From the NCBI RefSeq assembly GCF_043195135.1, contig NZ_JBAFWP010000001.1: 64,000 nt of DNA; one strand, given 5' to 3'. Each line of letters begins with the position of its first letter. The stretch's first letter is position 1. The notes under the pieces are model-generated. The model ran no database searches. It was not told where the DNA came from and was given only the letters and a program-made list of their open reading frames with translations. Source of the stretch: NCEH01 sp043195135 (GTDB lineage: Bacteria; Pseudomonadota; Alphaproteobacteria; Rhizobiales; Xanthobacteraceae). Positions 1 to 8,146 of the stretch are shown piece after piece. The position numbers were made by a program, and so were the translations under genes.

Positions 1-1196
1 AGTCCGCCTATGACAACGACATGGTGCACAATCGCTGGCACCCGGATATTCCCATGGTGGCCTGGGTGAAGCCCGGCGACGACTTCATCGTCGAGACCTA
101 TGACTGGACCGGCGGTTTCATCCAGAATAACGACAGCGCCGACGACGTGCGCGACATCGACCTGTCGATCGTGCACTTCCTCTCCGGGCCCATCGGAGTG
201 AAGGGGGCCGAGCCGGGCGACCTGCTGGTGGTGGACCTGCTGGATATCGGCGCCATGCCGGACAGCCAATGGGGCTTCAACGGCTTCTTCTCCAAGAAGA
301 ACGGCGGCGGCTTCCTGACCGACCATTTCCCCCAGGCGCAGAAATCCATCTGGGATTTCAAGGGCATGTTCACCTCGTCCCGGCACATTCCGGGGGTGAA
401 TTTCGCCGGCCTGATCCATCCGGGCCTGATCGGCTGCCTGCCCGACCCCAAGCTCCTGGACACGTGGAACAAGCGCGAGGTGGACTTCATCGCGACCAAC
501 CCGACCCGCGTGCCGCCGCTCGCCAACCCGCCCTTTGGCCCCACCGCCCACATGGGGCGCCTCACCGGCGAGGCCAAGGCCAAGGCGGCGGCCGAGGGCG
601 CCCGCACCGTGCCGCCCCGCGAACACGGCGGCAATTGCGACATCAAGGATCTCTCGCGCGGCTCGAAGATTTATTTCCCGGTCTATGTGGACGGTGGCGG
701 CCTCTCCATGGGCGATCTGCACTTCTCCCAGGGCGACGGCGAAATCACCTTCTGCGGCGCCATCGAGATGGCCGGCTGGGTGCATCTGAAGGTGGATGTG
801 CTGAAGGGCGGCATGGCGAAGTACGGCATCAAGAACCCGATCTTCAAGCCCTCGCCCATCACGCCCAACTACAAGGACTATCTGATCTTCGAGGGCATCT
901 CGGTGGACGAGGCCGGCGGCCAGCATTATCTGGACGTCCATGTCGCCTATCGCCAGGCCTGCCTCAACGCCATCGAATATCTGAAGAAATTCGGCTATTC
1001 CGGCGCCCAGGCCTATTCCATCCTCGGCACCGCGCCGGTGCAGGGGCACATCTCCGGCGTTGTGGACATTCCCAACGCCTGCGCCACGCTCTGGCTGCCC
1101 ACCGAGATTTTCGACTTCGACATCAATCCAACCGCGGCGGGACCGACCAAATTCCTGGACGGCTCCATCGACATGCCGCTGTCGCCCGATTTGTGA
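1..1196 (+). CDS. fmdA: Formamidase FmdA, 5' end outside the window
   Basis: Hydrolyses formamide (and possibly other short amides) to formate and ammonia in the cytoplasm; acetamidase/formamidase family. The reading frame is open from base 3 to the stop at 1194-1196, and the residues before the first in-window Met (SAYDND) continue the family's N-terminal pattern, so only about ten residues should be missing. The family signature around MVHNRWHPDIPM, the GGNCDIKDLSRGS segment (about residues 200-212 from that Met) and SMGDLHFSQGDGEI are intact, and the length is close to the roughly 407 residues of Methylophilus FmdA. FmdB follows 71 bp downstream on the same strand, the usual pairing. The upstream regulator and any amide transporter would lie outside the window. 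Confidence 0.93.
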   Translation, partial: SAYDNDMVHNRWHPDIPMVAWVKPGDDFIVETYDWTGGFIQNNDSADDVRDIDLSIVHFLSGPIGVKGAEPGDLLVVDLLDIGAMPDSQWGFNGFFSKKNGGGFLTDHFPQAQKSIWDFKGMFTSSRHIPGVNFAGLIHPGLIGCLPDPKLLDTWNKREVDFIATNPTRVPPLANPPFGPTAHMGRLTGEAKAKAAAEGARTVPPREHGGNCDIKDLSRGSKIYFPVYVDGGGLSMGDLHFSQGDGEITFCGAIEMAGWVHLKVDVLKGGMAKYGIKNPIFKPSPITPNYKDYLIFEGISVDEAGGQHYLDVHVAYRQACLNAIEYLKKFGYSGAQAYSILGTAPVQGHISGVVDIPNACATLWLPTEIFDFDINPTAAGPTKFLDGSIDMPLSPDL

Positions 1197-1267
1197 TCGC
1201 GGACGCGTCACCGGCCGGGGCGTGCGCGCCCCGGTCTCCCGCGAGGAACGCCAGAAACGAGGGCGAC

Positions 1268-1621
1268 ATGCCGGTCTATGATTATATGTGCGACGCCTGC
1301 GGCCCCTTCACGCAGACCCGGCCCATGAGCGAATACAACCATCCCCAGGCCTGCCCGGAATGCGCGGCCTCTTCGCCCCGCGCCATCCTCAGCGCGCCGC
1401 GGCTCGCCAATATGGATGCCGGTCGCCGCACCGCGCTTTCCACCAATGAGCGCAGCGCAAACGCGCCGATGAGCGTGGGCCAGTTCGCGGCGACGCAGGC
1501 TTCATCCAAGCACGGCCCCGGCTGCGGCTGCTGTTCGGGCAAGATGAAAAGCCGCACCAAGACCGCGCAGAACGGCGCCAAGAGCTTCCCGTCCGCGCGC
1601 CCCTGGATGATCAGCCATTAG
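1268..1621 (+). CDS. fmdB: FmdB-family zinc-ribbon protein
   Basis: A 117-residue protein starting with MPVYDYMCDACG, the classic FmdB zinc-ribbon start: a first Cys pair (CDAC, near residues 8-11) and a second (CPEC, near 29-32) that should bind one metal. A C-terminal Cys-rich patch (GPGCGCCSGK) follows a polar stretch. FmdB-like proteins sit beside formamidase genes and were proposed as regulators of formamidase expression, but their biochemistry is poorly defined. The ATG at 1268 was chosen because the zinc ribbon begins immediately after it. The gene lies 71 bp after fmdA and is probably co-transcribed with it. Confidence 0.85.
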   Translation: MPVYDYMCDACGPFTQTRPMSEYNHPQACPECAASSPRAILSAPRLANMDAGRRTALSTNERSANAPMSVGQFAATQASSKHGPGCGCCSGKMKSRTKTAQNGAKSFPSARPWMISH

Positions 1622-1642
1622 GCCGGTGCGAAGCGAAAAGCC

Positions 1643-2386
1643 TCAGTGGGCGGATTGCCCGATGGGCGCATAGCCCTCCTCGCCCGGCAGAGGATCGGCC
1701 TTGCCGCGAAAACCGGTCGCCAGAACATAAAGTTCCGCCGAATCCGCCCGGCTCGCGGCCGGCTTGAGGTGCTTCACGGAGGTGAAATCCCGCTTCAGGT
1801 CCGCGAGCAGAACACCTTCGGTGCCGCCCTGGATCACCTTCGCGAGGAAGGTGCCGCCGGGCGCCAGCACCTGCCGGGCGAATTCCACCGCCAGTTCGAC
1901 CAGGGCGACGATCTTGATATGGTCGGTCTTCTTGTGGCCGGTGGCGTTGGCGGCCATGTCGGACATGACGATATCCGCCCGCCCGTCCAGCAATTCCAAG
2001 AGCCGCGCCGGGGCCTTCTCGTCCAGGAAGTCCAACTGCTCAAAGATCACGCCGGTCACCGGCTCCATCTCCAGCAGGTCGATGGCGACGATCTTGCCGC
2101 GCCCCTCTTCCAGGCCGATCTTCTTCGCGGCCACCTGGCTCCAGCCACCAGGGGCGGCGCCGAGATCGACGATGCGCATGCCCTTCTTGAGCAGGTGCGC
2201 CTTCTCGTCCATCTCGATCAGCTTATAGGCCGCGCGCGAGCGATAGCCCTCCCGCTTGGCGCGGGCGACATAGGGGTCGTTGAGCTGCCGTTGCAGCCAT
2301 TTCTGCGAGGAGGTGGTGCGGCTGCGGGCGTTTTTCACGCGCACTTTCAGCGGCCGCCCATCCGGGCCCCGGGTTGGATTGGTCAC
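1643..2386 (-). CDS. rlmE: 23S rRNA (uridine-2'-O)-methyltransferase RlmE (FtsJ/RrmJ)
   Basis: SAM-dependent methyltransferase that modifies U2552 in the A-loop of 23S rRNA during large-subunit assembly. The 247-residue protein has an N-terminal basic tail, then RSRAAYKLIEMDEK with the catalytic Lys, the SAM motif I VDLGAAPGGWSQVA, a conserved Asp in MSDMAANATGHKKTDH, and FLAKVIQGG with the second catalytic Lys, so the K-D-K-E arrangement of the family is recognisable. It is somewhat longer than the 209-residue E. coli enzyme because of the N-terminal tail. The start lies 9 bp after the stop of the Ppx/GppA gene, so the two form a tight operon. Confidence 0.95.
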   Translation of the reverse strand: MTNPTRGPDGRPLKVRVKNARSRTTSSQKWLQRQLNDPYVARAKREGYRSRAAYKLIEMDEKAHLLKKGMRIVDLGAAPGGWSQVAAKKIGLEEGRGKIVAIDLLEMEPVTGVIFEQLDFLDEKAPARLLELLDGRADIVMSDMAANATGHKKTDHIKIVALVELAVEFARQVLAPGGTFLAKVIQGGTEGVLLADLKRDFTSVKHLKPAASRADSAELYVLATGFRGKADPLPGEEGYAPIGQSAH

Positions 2387-2395
2387 GCGATGCTC

Positions 2396-3832
2396 CTATT
2401 GGGACCGATGGCGACGCCAGGCCCCGTCCGCCCGCATCAACTGCACCAGCATGCCTTCGCGCAAGCCCCGATCGGCGACGCGCAGCCGATCCGTGGGAAA
2501 AGCCTCCCGCACGGCCTCCATGATGGCGCAGCCGGCGAGCACCAGATCCGCCCGCTGCGCGCCGATGCAGGGGTTGGAAACCCGCTCCTCGAACGACATG
2601 TCCACGAGGCGGTCCACCACCTCATTGATGTCGCGGGCATGGAGCCAGGCGCCGTCCACGCGGGCGCGATCATAGCGCTCGAGACCGAGGTGGATACCGG
2701 CGACCGTCGTCACAGTTCCCGACGTGCCGAGCAAATGGATGCGGCCCGGCGGACGCACGCCCCAGCTCTGGCGCACGCCTTCCAGCATATCCAGGACTTC
2801 GTCCACCATCTTGATGAACAGCGCGCGGGACACCTTCACGCCGCCATGGCGCTCGGCCAGCGAGACCACGCCCACGGGCATGGAGGCCCAGGAGCGGATG
2901 CGGGCGCGCGGCGGCCCGTCGTCCCCCGCCGCGCGGCGGCCGAGCCAGACCACTTCGGTCGAGCCGCCGCCGATATCGAACAGAATGGCGCCGTCGCAGC
3001 TCGGGTCCACCAGCGGCGCGCAGCCGGAGGCGGCAAGGCCGGCTTCCGTGCGGCGGTCCACCACTTCCAGCACAAGGCCGGTGCGGCGCTCCACCTCGGC
3101 GCAGAAATCGGCGCCGTTCTCCGCCGCCCGGCAGGCTTCGGTCGCGATGATGCGGGCGCGCGAGACACCGCGGGCGGCGATCTTGCCGGCGCATACTTCC
3201 AGCGCCGCGATGGCGCGCCCCATGGCCGGAGCGCCGAGGCGCCCGCTGCCCGAGAGCCCTTCGCCCAGCCGCACGATGCGGGAGAAGGCATCCACCACGC
3301 GGAAATTGCGGGCGGTGGGACGGGCGATCAGCAGGCGGCAATTGTTGGTGCCGAGATCCAGCGCGGCATAGATGCGGTCGCAGGAGGGCACGGCCTGCTG
3401 GCCCTCCCCCACATGGGCGTGCGCGGAGGCGGGATCGGGCGCCGCCGGGCCGCGCGGGTCCTCGCTTTCCTCGGTGCCGCAGGCCTCGTCGGCCCGTGCG
3501 GGGCCGCGGCTGCCGGCACCGGCCGGCCGCTGATCCGACGCCGGTCCCGCGACCTTCGGCGCGGAGCCCCATGCGGCACCTAAGGCCTCATCGCGCCGTC
3601 CCAGGGCCTGAGCCGGAACGGTTTGCGGGCGAGGGGCCTGCGCGGGAAAGATCGGCGCCGCATCGGCACAGGGCCCGGCGCGCGGGTCCGCCTCGGGGCA
3701 CTGATCAAGCACCGCCGGTTCCGCCATATCCCCGCCGAAGGCGGTGCGGATCGAAGGAAAGCAAGGCTCCGCCTCGCTCTCCTGGCAAGAGCGCTCCGGG
3801 TCCCTCTCGGACCCGTGCGTCTCGTCCCTCAT
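2396..3832 (-). CDS. Ppx/GppA-family phosphatase with long disordered N-terminus
   Basis: Exopolyphosphatase / (p)ppGpp 5'-phosphohydrolase family of the ASKHA fold. The catalytic part starts near residue 150 with YAALDLGTNNCRLLIARP (phosphate-1 loop); AILFDIGGGSTEVVWL is the phosphate-2 loop and LLGTSGTVTTVAG a later nucleotide-contacting loop. Before it lies a low-complexity extension of about 145 residues rich in Ala, Pro, Arg and Glu with no recognisable domain. Similar but shorter extensions occur in other rhizobial members (family knowledge). The true start could be further downstream; the ATG at 3832 has a purine-rich stretch before it. rlmE follows 9 bp after its stop. Ppx and GppA activity cannot be told apart from sequence here. 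Confidence 0.88.
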   Translation of the reverse strand: MRDETHGSERDPERSCQESEAEPCFPSIRTAFGGDMAEPAVLDQCPEADPRAGPCADAAPIFPAQAPRPQTVPAQALGRRDEALGAAWGSAPKVAGPASDQRPAGAGSRGPARADEACGTEESEDPRGPAAPDPASAHAHVGEGQQAVPSCDRIYAALDLGTNNCRLLIARPTARNFRVVDAFSRIVRLGEGLSGSGRLGAPAMGRAIAALEVCAGKIAARGVSRARIIATEACRAAENGADFCAEVERRTGLVLEVVDRRTEAGLAASGCAPLVDPSCDGAILFDIGGGSTEVVWLGRRAAGDDGPPRARIRSWASMPVGVVSLAERHGGVKVSRALFIKMVDEVLDMLEGVRQSWGVRPPGRIHLLGTSGTVTTVAGIHLGLERYDRARVDGAWLHARDINEVVDRLVDMSFEERVSNPCIGAQRADLVLAGCAIMEAVREAFPTDRLRVADRGLREGMLVQLMRADGAWRRHRSQ

Positions 3833-3980
3833 CTCAAACCCCTCGCCGCCCTGCGCCCGCGCCGGTTTTCAGCTTCGCGCGCCTGCGGTCAAAATGTCGC
3901 TTCGGCACGAAGTGTAACACCGGGCGAGGAAGGCGCAATGCGCCTGCCCTGCCGCGCGGCGGAGAAAGGGGGGCGGCGCC

Positions 3981-4730
3981 CTATTCGGCGGCGCGGCGGC
4001 CGGTCAGATCGAGCGTGAGGCCGGTGGCCAGCGCATCCGCCCGGAACGCCTTGACCGCGTCCAGCGACAATTCCTCGGCGGTCCTGCTGCCGAGGGCGGG
4101 GAGCTTCTTCAGCACGTCGGCCGGCGCGGTGATGATGTGGCAGCCGAGGCGGTCCGCCTCGATCACGTTCCACACCTCGCGGGTGGAGGCCCAGATCACT
4201 TCCACGTTCGGCGTCGCGCGGGAGAGTTCCACCGCTTTCGAGATGGCGGGCACATAATCGATGCCGAGATCGGCGAGGCGGCCGGCGAACACGGAGATGA
4301 TGGAGGGCGCGCCGCCCGCCAGGGCCGCGACGCCCAATTCCACCTGCGGCACGGCGAAGATGGCGGTGAGGTTCACCTTCACGCCGTCCTGCACCAGGTC
4401 GCGCACCAGATCGTACAAAGTCTCGCCGCGCGTGGTGGAGACCGGCAGCTTCACATGGACGTTCTCGCCCCAGGTGGCGATGACGCGGGCCTGGGCGCGG
4501 ATTTCGTCGATCTCGTCGGAGAACACTTCAAAGGAAATATGCCGGTCGGGCACCGCCGCGACGAGGTCGCGGGCATAGGCCTCGTAATCGGAAACGCCGG
4601 CCTTGCGCAGCAGGGAGGGATTGGTGGTGAAACCGGCGATATGGGCCTGCTTCGCCATCTCGACGATCTGCGCCTTGTCGGCACCGTCGGTGAAAAGCTT
4701 CACCTTGAGATCAGCGAGCGTCACGGCCAT
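3981..4730 (-). CDS. Transaldolase-family protein (TalB/FSA-like)
   Basis: A 249-residue class I aldolase of the transaldolase / fructose-6-phosphate aldolase family, acting on sugar phosphates in the pentose phosphate network. Visible family motifs are LFTDGADKAQI, GFTTNPSLLRKAG (the early NPS motif), and ENVHVKLPVS, whose Lys is the expected Schiff-base residue, followed by VNLTAIF and a phosphate-side segment near the C-terminus. It is longer than typical FSA/TalC proteins (about 215-220 residues) and shorter than TalB (about 317). Whether it acts as a transaldolase or an FSA cannot be decided from sequence. It appears monocistronic; the parS palindrome lies about 145 bp upstream of its start. 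Confidence 0.87.
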   Translation of the reverse strand: MAVTLADLKVKLFTDGADKAQIVEMAKQAHIAGFTTNPSLLRKAGVSDYEAYARDLVAAVPDRHISFEVFSDEIDEIRAQARVIATWGENVHVKLPVSTTRGETLYDLVRDLVQDGVKVNLTAIFAVPQVELGVAALAGGAPSIISVFAGRLADLGIDYVPAISKAVELSRATPNVEVIWASTREVWNVIEADRLGCHIITAPADVLKKLPALGSRTAEELSLDAVKAFRADALATGLTLDLTGRRAAE

Positions 4731-5079
4731 GGCTTGTTCTCCCGTCGCGTTTTGCCGCTTCCTATAGCGCGCGCATGCGGCCGCGTCACGGACGAAGGCG
4801 GCGGCGTCCGGGCACGAAAGGTGCGCCTTTTTGGCCTCGAAACGGGCGCCGCGCGGCCGCCAATTCCGAAAAATGTTTCACGTGAAACAATGACTTGGCG
4901 CGGACGAACAGCGGTTTCGTGAAGCTCTACACCGGCTTTTCGGCCGACCAAACCGCCCATTCGGGCAACGTTCGCTTCAGATGAATCCGCCCGACCGTCC
5001 TTCCTTCCGGCGACGGACCCGGAGGGCGGGCGGCAGGGACCCGCGCGCCCTGCCCGAGCCCGATCCCCTCCACATGCGC
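4731..5079. other. Gene-free interval carrying a parS site
   Basis: A 349-bp interval between the start of the transaldolase gene and the end of the chorismate mutase gene. It should hold the transaldolase promoter. Apart from the 16-bp parS palindrome at 4874-4889 I see no coding sequence, RNA gene or clear terminator. Confidence 0.7.
4874..4889. other. parS centromere-like ParB-binding site
   Basis: The sequence TGTTTCACGTGAAACA is a perfect 16-bp palindrome and matches the canonical chromosomal parS element recognised by ParB/Spo0J in many bacteria, including alphaproteobacteria. I saw only this copy: other CACGTG cores in the window lack the flanking TGTTT/AAACA. parS sites cluster near the replication origin and parAB, so this segment is probably in the origin-proximal part of the chromosome. 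No parA, parB, gidAB or dnaA is present in the window to confirm that. Confidence 0.9.
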
Positions 5080-5865
5080 TCACCGGTTCGGCGAAAGCGG
5101 CGCCGCCATCAGGCCGAGACGGATCGCGCCGGGCGGAAGGGCGCTTGCGGCCGGCAGGGCGATGAGGCTGTCCGCGCCGGAGCGGGCGAGAACGCGGGCC
5201 TCCGCCGGCGGCGGGCCGGCGATGCGCGCCAGGGTCAGGTCCGCGCCGGAGGAATCGCCTTCGTACCGGGTGAGGATCAGCGCCTGGGGCGGCGCCTCGG
5301 CCGCGCGCAGCAGCGGAACACCGGCGGCGATGCGCACGCCCTCCGGCAAAGCCAGCCACCACGACCCGCTTGCCGGCAGGACCGCGGCATCGGCTTGTCC
5401 CGCCGCCAAAGCGTCGAGCGCCTTGGCGGGCTCGGCGGCGCGCGCTTGGGGAATGGCGGCGCCGAAATAGGATTGGGCAAGGCTTGCCTGGTCTGCGTCC
5501 CCGGCCACGGCGACTCGGAAATCCGGCTTCTGCTGAAGGATCGAGCCGGCGATGATGGCGGTCCAGACCTGGACCAAGGTCTGCGGCGTCTGCGGCCCCG
5601 CGTTGCGCTCCATCAGCCGGCGCAGCAGCGCGGCCTGCCGGCCCGGCCGGAACACGGGGCCGCCGCCGCTGGCCTTGCCGGCGCCCACTTCCGCGACAAT
5701 TCCCGCCCGCGCATTGAGCAGCCCCAGCAGTTCGCCGTCCACGCGGTCGATCTCCGCCCGCAGGACGTCCAGCGGGCGCGGCGCCGCGGCGGTCTGCGCG
5801 TTCGCGGCGCCGATCGCGAGAAGAGAGAAACACAGAGATAAAACAGGGAGATAGCGCGCACGCAT
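5080..5865 (-). CDS. Exported AroQ-type chorismate mutase with a C-terminal extra domain
   Basis: A 261-residue protein. Residues 1 to about 23 form a classical Sec signal peptide (basic start, hydrophobic core, cleavage expected after GAANA). Residues about 32-115 form an all-helical AroQ chorismate mutase domain (LRAEIDRVDGELLGLLNAR, EVGAGKA, VFRPGRQAALLRRL, then IIAGSILQQ). The expected Arg, Arg, Lys, Arg and terminal Gln positions are there, but the Glu usually following the third Arg is Gln (GRQAA). The C-terminal 145 residues resemble the prephenate-dehydratase-like half of cytosolic alphaproteobacterial chorismate mutases. The start was placed at 5865 because the signal peptide begins there; the frame is open further upstream, but that part has no family similarity. 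The substrate would be chorismate, yet a periplasmic location is unusual for aromatic biosynthesis. Confidence 0.78.
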   Translation of the reverse strand: MRARYLPVLSLCFSLLAIGAANAQTAAAPRPLDVLRAEIDRVDGELLGLLNARAGIVAEVGAGKASGGGPVFRPGRQAALLRRLMERNAGPQTPQTLVQVWTAIIAGSILQQKPDFRVAVAGDADQASLAQSYFGAAIPQARAAEPAKALDALAAGQADAAVLPASGSWWLALPEGVRIAAGVPLLRAAEAPPQALILTRYEGDSSGADLTLARIAGPPPAEARVLARSGADSLIALPAASALPPGAIRLGLMAAPLSPNR

Positions 5866-6103
5866 GACAGCCGGCCTCGGTCCGCGCCGCAGCGGCGCTA
5901 ACGTTTCATTGACCAAGCCACAGGATCGGCCGGCCCGGCAAGCCGCAATGCGTCGGCTGGAAAGAGTCCGGAAACTCCCGTGCCGCATCGTGCTGGCGTG
6001 CCTGTGGGGCAGGGACGCGCGGTGGATGCACGCGGGCAGATGCATGCGGCCCCTGCGTGCGGTATTCCGCTCGGGCAGGCGCATGCGGCGCGAAGAGGGT
6101 GTG

Positions 6104-6463
6104 ATGGTTTCTGCGGATCTGGTGCAGCGGATGGCGAAGAAGGCTCACGCGGCCGCGCGGGCCCGCTATCCCTTGCTGGAGCCGTGGGATCTCCTCTCCC
6201 CCGAACGCCGCGCCTATCAATGCCGCCTCATGGGCCAGGCGCTCTCGGCGCTGACCGCCCACGACCTGCTCGACCTGCTGGATGCGGTGCCCGAGGTGAT
6301 CGCCTTGCCCGCCGAGCCGAGCCCGTTCGCGCTCGCCGAATTGCAGGAAGCCGCGATCGGCGACAATGGCACGGTCAGCGATGCGCGGCGCCGCTATCGC
6401 TCGCTCCTGGCCATCGCGGCCCGGCCGCTGCGCCTGCGGCGCGCCGGCCAGCCCACGCCCTGA
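6104..6463 (+). CDS. Small hypothetical protein
   Basis: A predicted 119-residue protein, MVSADLVQRMAKKAH..., with a purine-rich ribosome-binding stretch (GAAGAGGGTGTG) immediately before the ATG at 6104. It is mostly helical in character, basic at the C-terminus and without signal peptide or membrane segment. I do not recognise a family. The frame is open upstream to 5864, but those codons look random, so I chose the internal start. It faces the 85-residue small gene convergently, with 18 bp between the stops. Confidence 0.55.
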   Translation: MVSADLVQRMAKKAHAAARARYPLLEPWDLLSPERRAYQCRLMGQALSALTAHDLLDLLDAVPEVIALPAEPSPFALAELQEAAIGDNGTVSDARRRYRSLLAIAARPLRLRRAGQPTP

Positions 6464-6481
6464 ACGCTCAGGTCCGGCCCC

Positions 6482-6739
6482 TCAGCCGTCCCATTCCTGG
6501 CGCGCCACGAGCCGCGCCTTCAGGCACGCCAGCCCGCCGATCATGCCATAGCCGCCGACGCTGCCCGCATAGGCATAGGTCACATTGTGGTCCTTGTGCA
6601 GGAAGGTGCCGGCAAGCCCGACCAGTTCGCCGGCCCGGGCGGCCTCCAGCAGGCGCTCCAGTTCCGCGACCACGGTCGGGTTCGGCGTCGCGGTGGGGGG
6701 CAGGCTTGCCCCGCGCAGGCTGATGACTTTCTCGGACAT
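6482..6739 (-). CDS. Small conserved hypothetical protein
   Basis: An 85-residue cytoplasmic protein beginning MSEKVISLRGASLPP, then NPTVVAELERLLEAARAGELVGLAG and a Gly/Tyr-rich centre (YAYAGSVGGYGMIGG). This layout resembles a group of short proteins of unknown function common in Proteobacteria and some phages: a helix with VVxxLExLLxxARxGxL, then a beta-rich 'GWAG'-type segment. No function is known to me. The ATG at 6739 is preferred over one at 6775 because the conserved MSxKVISL start lies there. Confidence 0.6.
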   Translation of the reverse strand: MSEKVISLRGASLPPTATPNPTVVAELERLLEAARAGELVGLAGTFLHKDHNVTYAYAGSVGGYGMIGGLACLKARLVARQEWDG

Positions 6740-6791
6740 GGCCGGTCTCCCTGTTTCGCACGATGCAAGAAGCAAGGGCCGTGCCGACGCA

Positions 6792-6819
6792 GAAAGGGCG
6801 ACCCGAGGGCCGCCCTTTC
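6792..6819 (-). terminator. Hairpin after the BON-domain gene
   Basis: GAAAGGGCG and CGCCCTTTC form a 9-bp stem around a 10-nt loop, about 80 bp downstream of the BON gene stop on the minus strand. It lacks a clear T-run, so its role as a terminator is only likely. Confidence 0.45.
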
Positions 6820-6900
6820 GCTGGTTTCGTCGATTACGACCGGGACGATGCCTGCGGCCCGTGCTGACGGCGCAGGCTTAGGCCCGCAATGGCGCGCCGG

Positions 6901-7965
6901 TCAGCGCTTCACGGTGCCGGGCACGCTGGCCTGGGTCCCGCTGGCCTGGGTCCCGCTCGTCGTGGTCCCGCTTGTCGTGGTCCCACTCGCGAGGGTCCCG
7001 CCGGTCTGCGACGCCGAGGTCTGCGCCGTGCTCCCCTGGCCAAGGCCGGAGGAAAAATCACGCACCCGCAGATTGTTCTGCACGTGACGGACACCGGAAA
7101 CCTGTTCCGCCACATCCTCGGCCCGGCGGCGCTGAAGCCGGTCGGCCACAGTGCCGGTCAAGGTGACCTCGCCGCCGCTGGCCGTCACTTCGATGTCGGA
7201 GGCATCCACCTGCCAGTCGTCGGTGAGACGGTCGCTCACATCCTCGCGGACCCGATCGTCCGAGCGGGAATAGTTCTTGGGGCCACGGCCGCGATACTCG
7301 TCCTCGCGCCGGCGCCGCTCCGCCGCTTCATCGCCGAACCAGGACGAAACCTCGTCGGTCGCCCGGTCCCAGAGGCCGCGTTCCTGATTGCGGTCCGCGT
7401 CGCGGCCGAAATAGCCCTCGCGGCCGTAGGAGCCGCGTCCGGTCTGCTGCGGGCCGGACAGGCCCCACTCCTCGCGCCCCCAGTCGGGCCGGCGCATCTG
7501 CCGGTCACGGGAAAAGCGAGAAGGCTCCTCGTCGCGCGCATGGCCGTAGGAGAAATCGGAGCGCGGATAGGTGCCGCCGCCGAAATAATGCTCCTCGCGG
7601 GCGCCCTGCCCACGCGTCTCCTGCCCGCGCCCGGACCCGTAATCCTCATAGGGGCCGCGCCCATAGTCGCGGTGGGGGCCGGAGCCGTAATCCTGGTAGC
7701 GATCCTGGTAGCGGCCGCCCTGCTCGCGGGCGCCGGACGGGTCGCGCCAGCCGGGGCGGTTGCCATAGCTGGATTCCGACGAGAAATAGCGCTCGCCGCC
7801 GCGCCCGTAATCGTCGCGATAACCCTGGTCTCGGCCGCGCGCGTAGCCCTCGCGGTCAGTGCCGCCGCGCGGTCCGCTGCGGAAGCTGTCCTCGTTGCGC
7901 CAATCGGAGCCGTATCGATCGTCATTACGGTGCCGGTCGTCTTCGGCGCGCCAGTTCTGAGGCAT
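6901..7965 (-). CDS. BON-domain protein with SWFGDEAAERRR motif and low-complexity N-terminus
   Basis: A 354-residue protein. The first 200 residues or so are extremely rich in Arg, Gly, Tyr, Asp and Ser (intrinsically disordered). Next comes the SSWFGDEAAERRR motif, then a BON domain (about residues 240-305; WQVDASDIEVTASGGEVTLTG and VSGVRHVQNNLRV), and a Thr/Ser/Gly repeat tail (SGTTT/SGTQA units). BON domains bind membranes or phospholipids and occur in osmotic-stress proteins. Proteins combining SWFGDE and BON are common in Hyphomicrobiales but uncharacterised. The start at 7965 has a perfect AGGAGG ribosome-binding site 5 nt upstream. No signal peptide is evident, so it is probably cytoplasmic or peripherally membrane-bound. 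Confidence 0.8.
   Translation of the reverse strand: MPQNWRAEDDRHRNDDRYGSDWRNEDSFRSGPRGGTDREGYARGRDQGYRDDYGRGGERYFSSESSYGNRPGWRDPSGAREQGGRYQDRYQDYGSGPHRDYGRGPYEDYGSGRGQETRGQGAREEHYFGGGTYPRSDFSYGHARDEEPSRFSRDRQMRRPDWGREEWGLSGPQQTGRGSYGREGYFGRDADRNQERGLWDRATDEVSSWFGDEAAERRRREDEYRGRGPKNYSRSDDRVREDVSDRLTDDWQVDASDIEVTASGGEVTLTGTVADRLQRRRAEDVAEQVSGVRHVQNNLRVRDFSSGLGQGSTAQTSASQTGGTLASGTTTSGTTTSGTQASGTQASVPGTVKR
6926..7000. repeat. Five tandem 15-bp units coding an SGTxx tail
   Basis: Five consecutive 15-bp units; the first two are identical (CTGGCCTGGGTCCCG) and the others diverge. They encode the Ser-Gly-Thr-x-x repeats at the C-terminus of the BON-domain protein. Such in-frame repeats expand and contract by slippage. 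Confidence 0.85.
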
Positions 7966-8146
7966 GCATTCCTCCTGCATTGGAATTTTCTTCCCCTCTC
8001 AGAAAAACAGCGCTCCGCCGAAGAGGTTCCGAGAAACAGCAGGGACATTGCCTAAATGAAATGCAATTGCCTCAAGTTCTTGCATGCCCTGTGCAAGGCA
8101 AACGCGAGCGCGGCCGAAAGTCTCGGGCCGGTCTGATCGCGCTTTG

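Noticed and set aside
1646..3583. A 645-codon open frame antisense to rlmE and the Ppx/GppA gene
   Set aside because: Shadow frame with random composition; both minus-strand genes have strong family motifs.
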